A stretch of 64,000 bases of DNA from Norana najaformis (Eukaryota; Annelida; Clitellata; Crassiclitellata; Hormogastridae), in assembly GCA_964023275.1 (NCBI GenBank), contig OZ029915.1, positions 12,964,712 through 13,028,711 on the forward strand. The letters are read 5' to 3'. The number at the start of each line of letters is the position of its first letter. Positions within the stretch are counted from its first letter, which is position 1. Shown here piece by piece: positions 23,641 to 35,581 of the stretch. The notes under the pieces were generated by a model. The model had not been told where the DNA came from and ran no database searches. It saw nothing but the letters and a program-made list of their open reading frames with translations. The position numbers and the translations under genes were made by a program.

Positions 23641-23792
23641 AACAAATTTTCTTTGAAAGCGAGAAGAAAAAATGCAAATTATACTGTTTTATTTACGTTA
23701 GAAAATATTACTAGCCTACGAAGCCCTATATACAAATGGCATTCGTAACCATTACATTTAGCAAGTGATGTGATGTACGTTTATGAATAAAT

Positions 23793-25020
23793 ACTGTATT
23801 GCTTTGGCATTGTGGCTAGACAAAATGACTGTTTGCCTGAAAATAGATATTTGCTTCATTCTACCTTCACCAAACTCGTATATAACAGAGACATATCATT
23901 ACTTGTCTTTAGGTTATCTTTTTATCAGAGCTGTAAACTGTACCATACAATACAACTCAAATTTGTTAATGCCCCCCTTACATAGTTCATAAGTGCACTT
24001 GAAGCAGGGTTATATAAGAACAACACCGTTGCAACAAATGTCCTTTTGAATTAAGTTTTCATGTTTGCCAAATATTTCCAGCCCAGAAATAAAAGTGTAA
24101 TTTCTTTAAGCCAACAAAAGAAATGCTGAAGAAAACTAAATCAGACAGTAGTAATCACGTCTCTGTTATTCATATAGCAGGCAGTTCTCAGCAGTTGTAA
24201 GTGCAAATATTTTTATAGCACCTCTTTAAGAAATTTCAGAAGTGCTCCTGACCTGACAAGGCAGAACCAGAGAATTGACAAGCAGCTCAGTAGCATAAAT
24301 TTTTCATCTGAATCAAAACTCCACACATGAAACTGCATTTGGGTTGCAGGATGCAAGAAAGCAAGTTCAGGTATGCAGCCACGGAGAAATATATGTGAAC
24401 CAAGGTGTTGATTATATACATATAACAAATCAATTTCACCAACTCTGATGAGCAATATTTATTTAAAATTCCACAAACTCAAATCATCAGTTTTTTCTAA
24501 CTATAATTAAAATTTTGATATCAAACTCAGTTTGTTCATTAAGAAATTGTTCACACATGCAAAAATGAAAAAATAACAAAATGAGACCATTATTGAATGC
24601 GATTTATCACAACACAAACACTAATCGGCTGTAACATGGTTGCTAAACAACTGTAATATAAATGCTAATTAATTGCAACATAGATGCTAAATCAACTGTA
24701 ACATACTGCTAACCAGCTGTCACATTAACGTTAATTTGCTGCAACATAAACTTTAATCAACAGTAACATAAATGTTAATCTGCTGTACAATAGGTGCTAA
24801 TCAACGGTAACATAAATGTTAATCTGCTGTACAATAGGTGCTAATCAACTGGAATATAAATGTTAATCTGCTGTAACATCAGATAGTCAAATGAAGCTAT
24901 AGACACAAGTAATAAAACAAAACAAAACTCAGTACTGTATTCCTTTAGCACTGTGGTAGACAAAATGACTATCTGCCTGGAAATAGAAGCATGCTGCATT
25001 CTACCCTCATTCTAGATGTA
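23793..25020. repeat. pair of about 90-bp direct repeats
   Basis: The segments near 23793-23885 and 24932-25020 share CAAAATGACT, a GCCTG.AAATAGA stretch and TTCTACC, in the same orientation, some 1.1 kb apart. Both lie on the 3' side of the P-like element. Confidence 0.6.
24620..24885. repeat. 22-bp-scale tandem repeat
   Basis: About a dozen diverged units of the form CTGTAACATAAATGCTAATC; the last few form a higher-order repeat. Non-coding. Confidence 0.75.
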
Positions 25021-25170
25021 TACAGTTCATATGTCAAATTGAATCCAAAATGAAATTTGTAGTAAAACTGACAATTATGCAAGCAAAATAACTGGATCAA
25101 ACAGTAACATTGTCACCAAATATTCATATCTTAAGTACTAAGTAACAGATCAGTGTATATACCTGACACT

Positions 25171-28100
25171 CTACTGGCCGCTAAAAATCACAGCTTTATT
25201 TAACTTGGACCGCTTGGTTTGTTCATGAATGTGTCTTGTGAAGCATTTGCCCTGGTGGTGCAGACGACAGCAAAGATATTCGTCAACAACTGTCTTCATC
25301 AGCAGAACTCGGTGATCCCTAATTGGCTCAGTCCGAGATGAATAGTCCATTAGTGCAGAAAAAATGTTGCTCCCAATGAAGGATCGAAGTACACATGTCG
25401 TTAGAACAGTTTTCAGACTTGCAGCAATTACTGGTTTGTCTTGTGGACCCATCTTACTTCTGAAGTGTGACTCGCTAGCTTTGCAGAGCATTACAGCATC
25501 ATTTGAAGGTCGCAGGAGACCTCCACGGTCTTTGGTTTCCAGAAGTCCAAAACCACTAGGAAATGGCTCATCACCACTTTTGTTCCAAAACAGGGCATCT
25601 CTACAATCGTTGCAAGCTAGACGTTTTGTTAACTTGCGAACAACGAAACCAGCAATATACACTACCACATTTTCTACAAAGTTGGACAAAGTGCCAATTT
25701 CAATCTTTGGTCCATAAGTTTCAGAATCTGTGGATTCATCGCCCACCTTATTCAAGGTATCAGTGAGTCGTAGAGCAGAAATAGTAGCTATATCAGATTT
25801 TTCCTGCCTGTCTATTCGTGACGAAATGGTTAAAACTGGACAACTAGTCTGTGCAACACAGTTGCCAGTTTTCACTTCCTGCAGTTGCTGGTGTGTCAAC
25901 AGTCTTTTCCAAGCTGCTTTCAAATGGACTGCTGATGGGTTATTGTTCCATCCTCCACGGCTTCTTACAGCACTGAAGAAGAGCTCCAGATGGTTCTGGC
26001 TCATTTTATACGTCAGCAGGTACTTCATAGCAGACTCATCCTTCACAAGCGTGTCAAATAATGACACTGCACTCAAGCTGGACAGTATAAAACCAATAAC
26101 AGCAGTCTTGCGCAAACTCTGGCTTATTAGTTGTCCAGAAGCCAATTTCAGTCCACGCAAGTACTGCTGTGTTTCAGCAACAAAAGGTCTCCAGACTGCT
26201 GCATTTGTCATTCGCATTGGTGCCTTGTACCCACGAGCAATAGGGTTGCGACTATTAAGCAAATCGAACAGGCGATCAACTGTTTGAATGAACTTAACAG
26301 TCGCTTCACATCCTTGAAACTGTGGCAGGTTCAACGTTTTTTGACAGAACACTAAAGCATTAGCTACAGAAGCACTAAGAGCTTGCACTGCCAACTTTAC
26401 CTTCATTTTCTGCTGTGACCATAGAACATGCCTCTCATGCAGCTTGTTGCCTGCTCGCAAACCTTCTTTTGTCTGAAGCTTTTGCAAATTCTCGATGTAA
26501 GCCCAGTTGATTTCTTGACCATCACCATCTACAAGAACTCCTTTGTCAGCGAGCATATTCCGCATCAATTTAACCATATGACAAGCATCAAGGAAAATAT
26601 AAACTTTCTGGTTTGGAACAGAGGGATGTTCAAAGCTGGATTGAGGCTCCTGAGCATCAAATTTGGCTCCAAGCTACAGTGCCATGGCACAGTTAGCAGA
26701 ACTGCCATCAAATGTGAGTGACCGAATTGAAACGCCTACATCATGCAATTTTTGCAAGCTAATTTGGACAAGGTTAGCACGCTCCTTACCCTGCAGGCCA
26801 TCTATTAAAAAGTATGCCACTGGAACCTTCCAATGTTCTGTCATGCTAACAATCATCATGACTAATGCTTCTTTGGCAACGGGAAGACTGCTATTATCCT
26901 CTACTGCAACACCCAGATCTACATAACCAACATATCTTTTACCATCCCAATCCACCTGCTTGCGAATGGCAATTTCATCCATCATCAATGAACATATCAT
27001 TTGCTTTCCACCTCGACTTTCTGCCATATGCTTTAGAGCTGAAAAGACCTCATTATGAAAGCCAGGATTTCCATCTATGCAGCTGTACCAAGCTGCCAGT
27101 CTTTGGATGTGGAAGACAGTTTCCAAACTGGCTTCGAACAAAGTCGTATGCTTTAGCAGAATAAAAATGCAGTGACAAAGCGAAGTTCCGTAGCTCAGGA
27201 GGATACTGAGCTTTAACCTTCCCAGAAGCTGCATTTCTCACGCATCTAGTGATCACAGCCAAAGCAGACTCACTAAACGAAGACAAAAGATTTTGTTCAG
27301 CCTGTTCTGTTATTAGCTGCTTTTTTGTATTTCTGCTAAGAGATCTTTGACACACTTTATTTTCTTATTCAAACGTCGATTAGACTGCTGTGCAAGTTTC
27401 AGCTTCTTTTTAGCTGTTACCAGAGCACTCAGTGTTGCATCAAGTTTACGCTTGATCTTCTTTGGTGAGTGCAGAAAATATGAATGATCACCTGTTATCG
27501 CAATTTGGCTGCAAATTTGTTGTGAGTGCGCAGCAGAACTTGTTACATGGAAATCAGCAGCAACACGGTGTTTCGCAATGGGTGATGTGCGTACCCGTCG
27601 CACTGTATGTTTCTTTGGCTGCAAATGAGCTGGAAAGTTGAACAGTGTTGGTTCAGCCCCTTAAAAGAAGAACAAGAATATTGTGCAGGATCAAGCAAAA
27701 AATACTTTTAGCATTTATCTGTTACAGATATAGATATTTGACTTATTATATCACACCATGTCACAACATTGCAAACTTTGTCTCCTAGATTGACTTATTG
27801 AATGGATACACCTCCAGAATTACAACCGGACCATTAATGCAAGATTTCACAAGATCTCACAGCCATCACATTGAGCTATATCGGGATATTGTTGTAGTAT
27901 TTTGGTGCAGTGTTGTGGTAGTTTATCTGAATTTGGACACTGCATAATTATTGATTGCAAGTTGGGCTGACATAATCTTAGTGCTAAAGCTGTAATGGAA
28001 TTAAGTGAAAAAGCCACAAATTTCATATAGGATATTCACATATTATTAAAGTCATAGTAGACAGGCAAACCTGGTAATAGCCTCTTGCGTATGCCACTGT

Positions 28101-28815
28101 TGTAGAAACATCCATCTTCGAAATGAACGGAACAGATACGTGAGTAATCAGTTGGTTCCCAGTTGTTGCGGTGCACGCGGACTGCCCATTTCTTTCTCGT
28201 TTTAAGATCCTTTGGAAACCTATAACAGAATGTGAAAACGTTATTCCCTTGCATCGTGATTTGTTTGCTAGTAATAAATAGTTAGGCCCATGTTTGTTCC
28301 AAAATCGTAATCGTAATCCCTAGATTTCTACAGAGCCCAACGAAAGCCATGTCACGGGGACCAGCTCATTCACAGGCGCTCAGTCAAAACAAAATCGATA
28401 GGCAAAAAGGTTCGGTTCCAGAAACAAAACATGGAAACACAAATATGGAACAAAAACACTTTCTAGAATTATTGTTTTATTTGTTCCAATAGAAAACATG
28501 ACAGACGTTGCATAAACGAGACTGGATTTCATTTCGAGGCTTATATATTAAACAAAAATACTAAAACACAAATAAAATTTAAAAAATATATCGCGGACGA
28601 TTGAACGATAAATTTGCCAACATGCGACCGACCGACACACAGGCTTAAACGAGACTGTTTGCATTTCATTTCGAAGGTTACGCATTAAACAAAAGTACAA
28701 AAACACAAAAATAAACAACTTACCGATGAAATGATATTCAGGCGGCCTTGGTTTCGGGCGTGAAAAAATTGTTACATCCATATGCCACACAATTTAAATT
28801 CGATCGTTTCGACAT
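25171..28815 (-). pseudogene. decayed P-element / THAP9-like transposase
   Basis: DNA transposon transposase with an N-terminal THAP zinc finger and P-element-type catalytic core. Exon 1 (28815-28724) encodes MSKRSNLNCVAYGCNN, holding the first Cys pair of the C2CH finger, but has an in-frame TGA. A GT-AG intron leads to exon 2 from 28219 (RFPKDLKTRKKW, ICSVHFEDGCF). A third coding block starts near 27655 with a lysine-rich coiled-coil-like stretch. It loses frame at an A run near 27330 and again near 27110. The core follows: WYSCIDGNPGF, MMDEIAIRKQV, LTFDGSSANCAMA, a TAG at 26674, then LDACHMVKLMRN, and an open C-terminal 468 codons to 25171. At least four lesions make it inactive, although the acidic residues of the catalytic domain are still seen. 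I found no clear terminal inverted repeats. Confidence 0.85.
28305..28440 (-). repeat. SINE-like element, copy 1
   Basis: Begins with AATCGTAATCGTAA (the tail on the minus strand) and shares a body of about 110 bp with 50343-50460: CAGAGCC, a GGGGACCAGC / GGTTACCAGC stretch and ACAAAATCG. It sits in an intron of the dead P-like element or just beside it. Confidence 0.5.
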
Positions 28816-28819
28816 TTTC

Positions 28820-29640
28820 ACACAGCTATTTAGTCCCACAACCAGTCGGCCAAGGCCGTTTTATACGGCGGCTTCAAGCAAATGACGTCATACTCTCTCT
28901 AGTGTAAGTAGTATAACCTCTTTGCCTCCGCATCTAGGCGGGTAGACGTGACCTATCGTCCGTTCGCGCCTGTACGTATTAACCTCCACGCCCAGGCAGA
29001 AAAACATGGTTCACCATCGGTCGATCATTTTGCATTATATACCGGCGCCATAGAAGTAACTAATGAATAATAAGAATATTAATAATGAGAATAACAATAA
29101 TTACCAGAACTTGACGAGTATCGGCCGTTCCAGCTGCTGTTCCTCATCTTCAATAAGTTTTTTAATCTCGAGAGATCATATGTACCTCAGAGAAAAATAA
29201 TCCTTAATAAGCTCACAATTTCAAAGTTTAAGAACTTTTATTAAGTGCTAAAAATCAAAACTCTGTAAAAGAAGCAAAAAATAAATAAACGCTAATATAA
29301 TTTAAATTGTTTTTGTTATACAGGCCTAAGGCTTTGAAGAAAATGAGAGGTATACTTTTAGTCGGAACTAATATGATTTATTCTTAAGTGGTTGAAGCCA
29401 AAGACCTAAAATGCAATTGATATATTTGATACTATATTGCCAAGAAAAAATATAGGTTTACAAATACGAAGTCGAGAATAGCCTATATTGTTGTAGTTTT
29501 CAACATTTGGGTCACTGTGACGAGGAGACCTGAGTTTGCTAAATGCCAAGGCATATGTCACTATTCGTTCTTATCTAGGAAACTAAATAGGGCCTACCAG
29601 GGAAAATTGATCGGGCTGGTAAATGCATTACGAAATGCTA
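28820..29640. other. no gene recognised
   Basis: Flank of the P-like element. A 20-bp-scale motif CTGTACGTATTAACCTCC at 28970 repeats, with one change, at 23427 in the same orientation. The rest is AT-rich without recognisable features. Confidence 0.4.
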
Positions 29641-29652
29641 CAAATATTATAG

Positions 29653-29879
29653 ATTTCACACTCAAAAGAAGAAGAAGAAGAAGTAGAAGAAGGAGGATAA
29701 GAAGAAGAAGTACAAGACCCTTAACCATCCGATGAATTCTGGTCGAATATGCTGGAAGCGAAATGAGTAGTTCAATAGCACAAGTGCCAACGTATTCAAC
29801 CTACGCAGGACACATTGATCTCAATGACGTCGGCAACCCAAACAATCCGAATAACAGCAATTCTAGAGCCAGACTGTGA
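29653..29879 (+). pseudogene. relic of a receptor tail exon (copy a)
   Basis: A TATTATAG acceptor is followed by sequence aligning with the family's last exon: RFHTQKK, then an expanded AAG run (with a stop), then KYKTLNHPMNSGR. A frame change follows, and then EYAGSEMSSSIAQVPTYSTY and a stop at 29877. Compared with the inverted relic at 30022-30150, about 20 bp is deleted just after the GGTCGA shared by both, which explains the frame change. It comes from a paralogue different from genes 1-3. Confidence 0.75.
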
Positions 29880-30021
29880 AATATCCGCCGAGTGAATACG
29901 TTCTTTCTCTTGAAAATTGTTCTGCATGGGCAGAGTGCATGGAAAATACATTTTATGGGAGAACCAAATGGGCGGGGAATTTTCCTTCCTGTCATGAATT
30001 TTACTGTTTATTTTAATATGT

Positions 30022-30150
30022 AGACGTTCACGTTGGCATTTGTGCTATTGAAGTACTCATTTCGCTTCCAGCATATTCTCCTGTTAAACTGACACATCGA
30101 CCAGAATTCATCGGATGGCTAAGGGTTTTGTACTGTTTCTGTTAACCTTA
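30022..30150 (-). pseudogene. inverted relic of a receptor tail exon (copy b)
   Basis: On the minus strand this reads QKQYKTLSHPMNSGR, a short extra stretch, then EYAGSEMSTSIAQMPT and a stop. It is the same exon as at 29653-29879 in opposite orientation, keeps the 20 bp deleted there, and ends where copy a continues with YSTYAG. No partner exons were found around it. Confidence 0.75.
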
Positions 30151-30920
30151 CAGACACTTTCATTTCTAAGAATCTTTCAAGTTGTAATAGTCATGACTAT
30201 GCAACAAATTATAAGGTAAGCAAGCCAAGATTCTGATGACAAATGTTAAGAACTTCACGACGTGACAACTAAATGCACGGTGTTGATAAATAATGTATTA
30301 TTATTGCGTGGTATTGTAATGTATTGTTAATGTATGGTAAGTTAAGTTATGGTAAGTTAAAGTGATTAAAGATAAGTAAAGTCATGGTCAGGAAATTATG
30401 TACGGGAAGGAAAGGCAAGGAAGGAAAGGTAAAGTAGCCAAAGGCCATCTTGGCTGGCTGTCCTGGTCAAGATGGCTGTTGGATTTGCCTCTCGTTTCAT
30501 TGAATAAATTAGGTCGGCATATACTGAATTTGGTCAAAAATTCTATTGTGTTCGGACTTCTACAGCGCCCGAGTGTGCGTTTCGGAGTTTTATTGAGTTT
30601 GCTTTGGATTTTGTGCCTTTTAGGCGGTATTTGTCACGCATCATCTGAGCTTGGGCGCCATTTAGAAGTTTTGATCCTCCACGGGTGAACTGGTTTTTCT
30701 TTGGACTATGATGAGCCAGACTTGCATTTGCCGTCTGCGCCGACCGGAAAATCTCGGATTCGGTGAACCAACGGTAGGGTAAACCCTTTGGAGTGGCGTC
30801 AACCGTCAATCATATAGAGGTCCTACGACTTTTGGACCAGCTTTTAACGAATGACTGCCCTGCACAGTTCTAAAGGCCTAAGAGTTATCGGAACATAGCA
30901 TTTTTTGCAACTTACGGGGG
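30151..30920. other. no gene recognised
   Basis: Contains GTAAGTTA-type short repeats (30300-30400). The open frames at 30398-30688 (+) and 30543-30809 (-) have no recognisable domain. Confidence 0.4.
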
Positions 30921-30944
30921 ACTGTCAGTCGGTGAGCATAACCA

Positions 30945-31166
30945 TTAGTTGAGGACTTCACAGAGGTTCTTATATTCATCGTACAGCTTCAGGAGTTTCT
31001 TCGCTGCGCACGGCGTATCTGCCAATGGCACGTTGGCTTTGGTCCAGATTGGAACCAGAGCTTCGATGGTCAGTTCAGCACAGTGATGTTGAGATTTCTC
31101 TCTTCTAAGTGATGTAACATGGATTTTCGTCGTATGTAAATTTTTTCGGTAATAGCGCTCTCGCAA
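30945..31166 (-). CDS. conserved short frame, copy A, unknown
   Basis: 73-codon minus-strand frame with KSQHHCAELTIEALVPIWTK and a C-terminal KKLLKLYDEYKNL. The duplicate at 35989-36273 keeps this block almost unchanged while flanking DNA diverges. It resembles short helical blocks seen in multi-copy, transposon-associated invertebrate proteins. It may be an exon or a mobile-element fragment, and I do not recognise a function. Confidence 0.35.
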   Translation of the reverse strand: MRERYYRKNLHTTKIHVTSLRREKSQHHCAELTIEALVPIWTKANVPLADTPCAAKKLLKLYDEYKNLCEVLN

Positions 31167-32162
31167 TTTATCCCACCTTTTAGCAAATCAGACCCCACTG
31201 AGAGACCTTGTTCGTGGCTCTTTGAAATGACCCGAAAACTAATTTCGTAGTAAACAAAAACTGTGTGGTTCCTGATAAGATTGTTCGACCTCTAAAAGCA
31301 ATCTTAAGTCGCCCATATTTTTTCACAAATACACATCAAAGTTGGAATACAAAGATCAGTGAGCCAAAGCTGAAATCTTATAGTTGAGTCTTCACTGAAG
31401 TTGTGAACCATGCTAGTCACCTGTAATGATTGATAATAGCCCAACGTTAACAAATAACTTCAACAATGCATTTCGTACACTTCTCCGGTTAACTTCTTAG
31501 ATAAAAACAATGGGTCGGACTACATATTCTTCGTGCAGGCAGCCGTGGTGCAGTGCAGACAATCGCGCAATCGTTGATGTCTCTCCACAAACACGCTTCA
31601 ATGGCGCACAACAAAAAAGATATTTGGCCAGAAGAGAAGCATTTAACTCCCTGCACGGAGAAAGACGATTCGTTCTTCAAGGACGTCTTGTTCCCTGCGG
31701 TAGCTTTGACTAAGCTCCGTCACACCGACGACAAGCGAACGACCTTCGTCGGCCGCAGCAGCGCGGCAACCTTATGGATTGTAGAATCACCATAATCATC
31801 ACATCCCAGCAACAGCATTATCTAGAGAGTATTAATGTAGTGCCTATTTATAGAGAAAATCAGTTTCCGCTACAGGACTGTAGTGCATATTTGGAAAACA
31901 ATGAGCAATTTAGGTTTTTGCATATTGCAGATTATATTATGTCGGATAATTTAACCTTATGTGTTTGTGTAATTAATTTGTACGGGGCACTGAGGAACAG
32001 TTAGACGAGGATATCATTAATGTGTACGAAACGAGGCGGATAGGACCCTCGTGATTGATTGACAGGTGGAGGTAAACGAGCATGCCGTAAACAGACGTAG
32101 ATGAGTTTTAAAAGACGCAGATGGTCGGTGGCTGGGTCGAGTGCTGAGCCTCAGAGGTCAAG

Positions 32163-32229
32163 CAGAGAGAGAGAGAGAGAGAGAGGGACAGAGAGAGGGA
32201 CAGAGAGAGAGAGAAAGAGAGAGAGAGAC
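32163..32229. repeat. (GA)n microsatellite
   Basis: GAGA run with GGGACA interruptions, in the insertion specific to unit A. Confidence 0.9.
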
Positions 32230-32732
32230 GGAGCAGAGGGACGCCGAAGGGATGGCAAAAGGGAGAAGTTGAATGATTGACAGATGAAGGGGAAAGTTAA
32301 GCAAGGGTGCCAAGCTGGATAACGGTCCAGCAGGCATTAGGTCCTGAGAGCAGAAATAAAATAATACTGCATCTCGTAAACGGGTCCACGAAGTTAAGCA
32401 GACCGATGCGAATCAATTGACTCTGATGGTTAATAAACTCGCGTACTGTGAAAGGCCTAAAGACCCCCGAAGATTAAACCCCTTATCAATAGGACCGCTC
32501 GCCAACAAGATACTGAAAAGAGATTTGTGTTCGCCGATGGCCCGTTGGCGGCACAGAACTCGCAAACAATCTTGCTTTCAGTACAAAGACTGTTGGCTCT
32601 TCATCTCGCTGATGATGATACTTACAATGTACAGCTGACTGGGCATAAACCGCATGCGCTAGAAGAAAACAATGCTTTTCTATGACGCTCTTCTCTATAG
32701 GTTCTGGTTAGCCTAAAGTAAAATGTACGTGA

Positions 32733-32740
32733 TGACGTAA
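32733..32740 (+). promoter_or_regulatory. CRE-like site upstream of ankyrin gene A
   Basis: TGACGTAA, in a stretch GATGACGTAATAAAG conserved between the two ankyrin loci, 112 bp before the ATG. TGACGTAA matches the known ATF/CREB half-palindrome class; use in this organism is inferred. Confidence 0.4.
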
Positions 32741-32844
32741 TAAAGAAAATATAATGGACAATAGGCCAGAATATACTTCATCAAAACCATAAACAGTCCT
32801 CTTCCATTCAGTAATAAGACTACGTACATGTCATTCTTGACAAA

Positions 32845-33854
32845 ATGTTCGGGCGTATTGATTTAGACAATTTGAAAGGTTTACTAAAAGAGTCGGTAAA
32901 AAGGAAACTGATAAGTCAGTTTAAAACAGTATTAGAGTCGGGTATCGATTTTAACTGCGTCGTCGAAGAAAGCCGAAACGAGTTCTCACTAATCTTATTC
33001 GCAGGAATGAATAATTTTGTTAGCGGTGTTAAATTATTGCTTTCAAACTCCGGAATTAATAAAGTGAACGAAGCGGATGTTAAGAAAGCATTATGTTACG
33101 CAACTCAAGTGCAGAAGTCTCCTGAGATGGTAGAAACATTTATAGAATCTATAATATCCGGGAATCAGTCATTTTTAACTGCTGATGAAGCTTATCTTTT
33201 TGCACACTGTTTTTGTTTAAACGCCATTCAAATAAAGTTAATTGACTTTCCAGACGAATCCGAACCTTGTTATTCCGACCAAGAAGGGGGGGATGGAGTA
33301 AATCACTGCACTTTGCAGTAAAGCATGACGGACTAAAACTGACAGAGTCTTTACTTGCCAGGGGAGCGGATATAGAGGCGGTTAACAGTGAAGGTATGAC
33401 TCCACTTATGGTTGCAACAGTTTATCTAAAATACGAATTTTGTTTTCTCCTTGTGGATTACGGAGCGAACCCAGAGCCCTTCCCTGCGCTTTGGCATCCA
33501 CAACCCCAAATTAAACCAAGTTATTTAACCGGAAACAGAGTGACTGATATTACTACCACAGCCGATGGAATCTTGAAACTCTTAATAGATTCCGGACTAC
33601 GCCCGAGCAGCTGTGAATGGATAAAACACACTTTTGTCTTTGAGAACATATCTGCTGTTCTGAAAGCGAAAGTGCTACAGAGCACGCAAACAGTCGAAAG
33701 CCTGAAAGATGTTGCCATTCGGCAAAGTGGAAATGATCTGAGAGCCAACCTTAAGAAGTCAGATACAAGAGTTAAACTAAACACTTTCATCAAAGGCCAA
33801 TTTTTGCCACGGGTCTTCAAGGATTTTCTGTATATTGATACGAAGTTCTTCTGA
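32845..33854 (+). CDS. ankyrin-repeat, SOCS-box-like protein A (frame break)
   Basis: Two overlapping frames make one intronless gene of about 336 codons. The first (32845-33321) has diverged ankyrin-like helices (LLKESVKRKLISQFKTVLE). The second (from about 33270) holds clearer repeats (LHFAVKHDGLKLTESLLARG, GMTPLMVATVYL). Its C-terminus, SLKDVAIRQSGNDLRANL...LNTFIKGQFLPRVFKDFL, follows the SOCS-box pattern. ASB-family proteins are substrate receptors of Cullin-RING ubiquitin ligases; that role is inferred here. The frame changes by -1 near a G7 run at 33286-33292. One extra G would restore a single frame, so an assembly error is as likely as a real lesion. No GT-AG micro-intron fits. Confidence 0.6.
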
Positions 33855-34334
33855 TTTCGCAAAACTGCATAACTTTCTAACATTTGTTCAGTTGATCGCA
33901 TAGAACTCACATGGAATTTGAACTATATCAGTGCGCGCTAGTCATCTACCAACTCTTTAAGGTTCTTAGTCTCATAACTTTGTATGTGAGACAACAGACT
34001 ATTACAGACTATATATGCCAAGGAAGACCGTTAACCAACGGATATCATAACATATCAGGAACAGCTAATTACAGCGTCGTTGGCTCTACTCAGGTAATCA
34101 TGGTTTCGACAGTATCACGCTCAGAAATGATGTCCATGTAAATACCTATTGACTTGTTTTGGACAACACAAAACATAACTGAACAGGATTGAAGACAGAA
34201 TGTAATAGAATAGAGTTGAATAGAGTAGGATAGAATAGAATGTCCATACAAAGACAGATGCAAACCACATATCATGACAGATATGCAAACTTAAACACGA
34301 GAAGAAAAAGGAGTGAAGAGTTTAGACATAGTAG

Positions 34335-34341
34335 ATAGATG

Positions 34342-34376
<35 letters not shown>
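34335..34376. repeat. (GGAT)n microsatellite
   Basis: Tetranucleotide GGAT run 3' of ankyrin unit A. Confidence 0.85.
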
Positions 34377-35580
34377 TGTCGATCGATCTAAACCTTCTAA
34401 ACCCCAGAATGGTAAACCCGCCTTATAGACTTCTTGAAAAACCTCCATCGCCATGTACTCGCTAACATAAAAATAACAATGCAACAGCCGATTAGTCCTA
34501 CGCATAAACAAGGCGCCAATCTTACTCCTCTAATGCCCGGCTGTTTAATACAGTGTTAGTGCAACAATGTCGCGAATGGAAACCGTGAATTTCCGATGTC
34601 TTCGATAGATCTATGCTGCTATTTGAACAGGTAATCCTCTCGTGAGTGAAGAATACAACTGTGTGACAATGTGTGCCAATGTAGGATTATATCGGCGAGA
34701 AAAGGTGTTAATGGTTCCTCTTTGGGAAATTTCTTTTCGGAATGTACTCGTTTATTTGCCTGTCGTAATCTTTTGCATAACCAGCCGGTCCTGCTTTCGG
34801 AACAACTTTCTCGTATGTATGTATATTAATTTTAAGAATTTCAATTTCTTTCAAGTACGTATGTATACATATGTGTGTCTAAGCATTTCAATTTTTTCTT
34901 CCTGTCTGAATGCATATATATAAGCATTTCCATTTCTTTCTTGTATGTATGTGTGTGTATATATGTACATCCAAGCATGTATAAATATATAACTATTTAT
35001 CTAGTGCCCTTTAAGTTTTTTCGTGACATGAACATAAACGAATTCCTCAGGGAACATCAGCCATCTGGATGTCTACAGACTTCGTCCTGTATGCAACCAG
35101 ACCAAACAGCAGACAACAGAACTAAATAGTCTTATTGTGTACTTTTGTAGAACCTCTCACAGAGAGTACACGAGAGTTTGCCTAAAACGTCTGAATGTAT
35201 AGAAAGTTAAAAGGATAGAAGGGACCAGCAAAACGAGAGAGAAGCTAGGTCTTCGAGAATCTAGACTCTGAGATGAAACAGACGGCTTTGACTTAAAATA
35301 TGCCGAAAACATAAAGCTATTGCATAACTGAAAGACTTTTGATAACTGGGATTTGAAAGGATATTGATCCAAAGAACAGAAGCTACTCCCCAAGGGCGTA
35401 TGCATGACGCAGGAGTAAGCTACGCGCCGAATAGCGCCTACTCGGCGAATAACTATTCACCGAGTTGCCGCCCACGATAAGCGGTATGCATGATGCAGGA
35501 GTAGAGAGCCGAATAACTCTGCATCCAGTGAGCGACGGAATATTTCTCACCCAGGGTTCGCCTCTTTTAGCCTGTTTTGG
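34377..35580. other. no gene recognised
   Basis: TATG/TGTA-rich stretches at 34810-35000. Two copies of a 20-bp direct repeat, GTATGCATGA-GCAGGAGTA, near 35398 and 35483. Open frames on both strands lack recognisable domains. Confidence 0.4.
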
Positions 35581-35581
35581 C

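Larger units (their letters stand above)
30925..34110 (+). repeat. tandem duplication unit A (ankyrin-SOCS locus)
   Basis: Matches 36030-39110 in order: minus-strand KSQHHCAEL frame, shared non-coding stretch (31380-31865 matches 36515-37013), ankyrin gene, and a 3' flank (33990-34095 matches 38980-39080). Unit A has about 740 extra bp at 31866-32608, including a (GA)n run. Unit B has extra sequence at about 38250-38980. Confidence 0.8.

Noticed and set aside
24620..24885. CRISPR-like regular repeats
   Set aside because: Units are contiguous and diverged without unique spacers, and the genome is eukaryotic.
28548..28790. Minus-strand frame MWHMDVTIFSR... as a gene
   Set aside because: It is an alternative frame of the THAP exon 1 and its intron; the true THAP frame starts at 28815.
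33269..33298. Micro-intron to repair the frame of ankyrin gene A
   Set aside because: All GT...AG pairs tried in this stretch (15, 18, 21 and 30 bp) are multiples of three and cannot give the needed shift.
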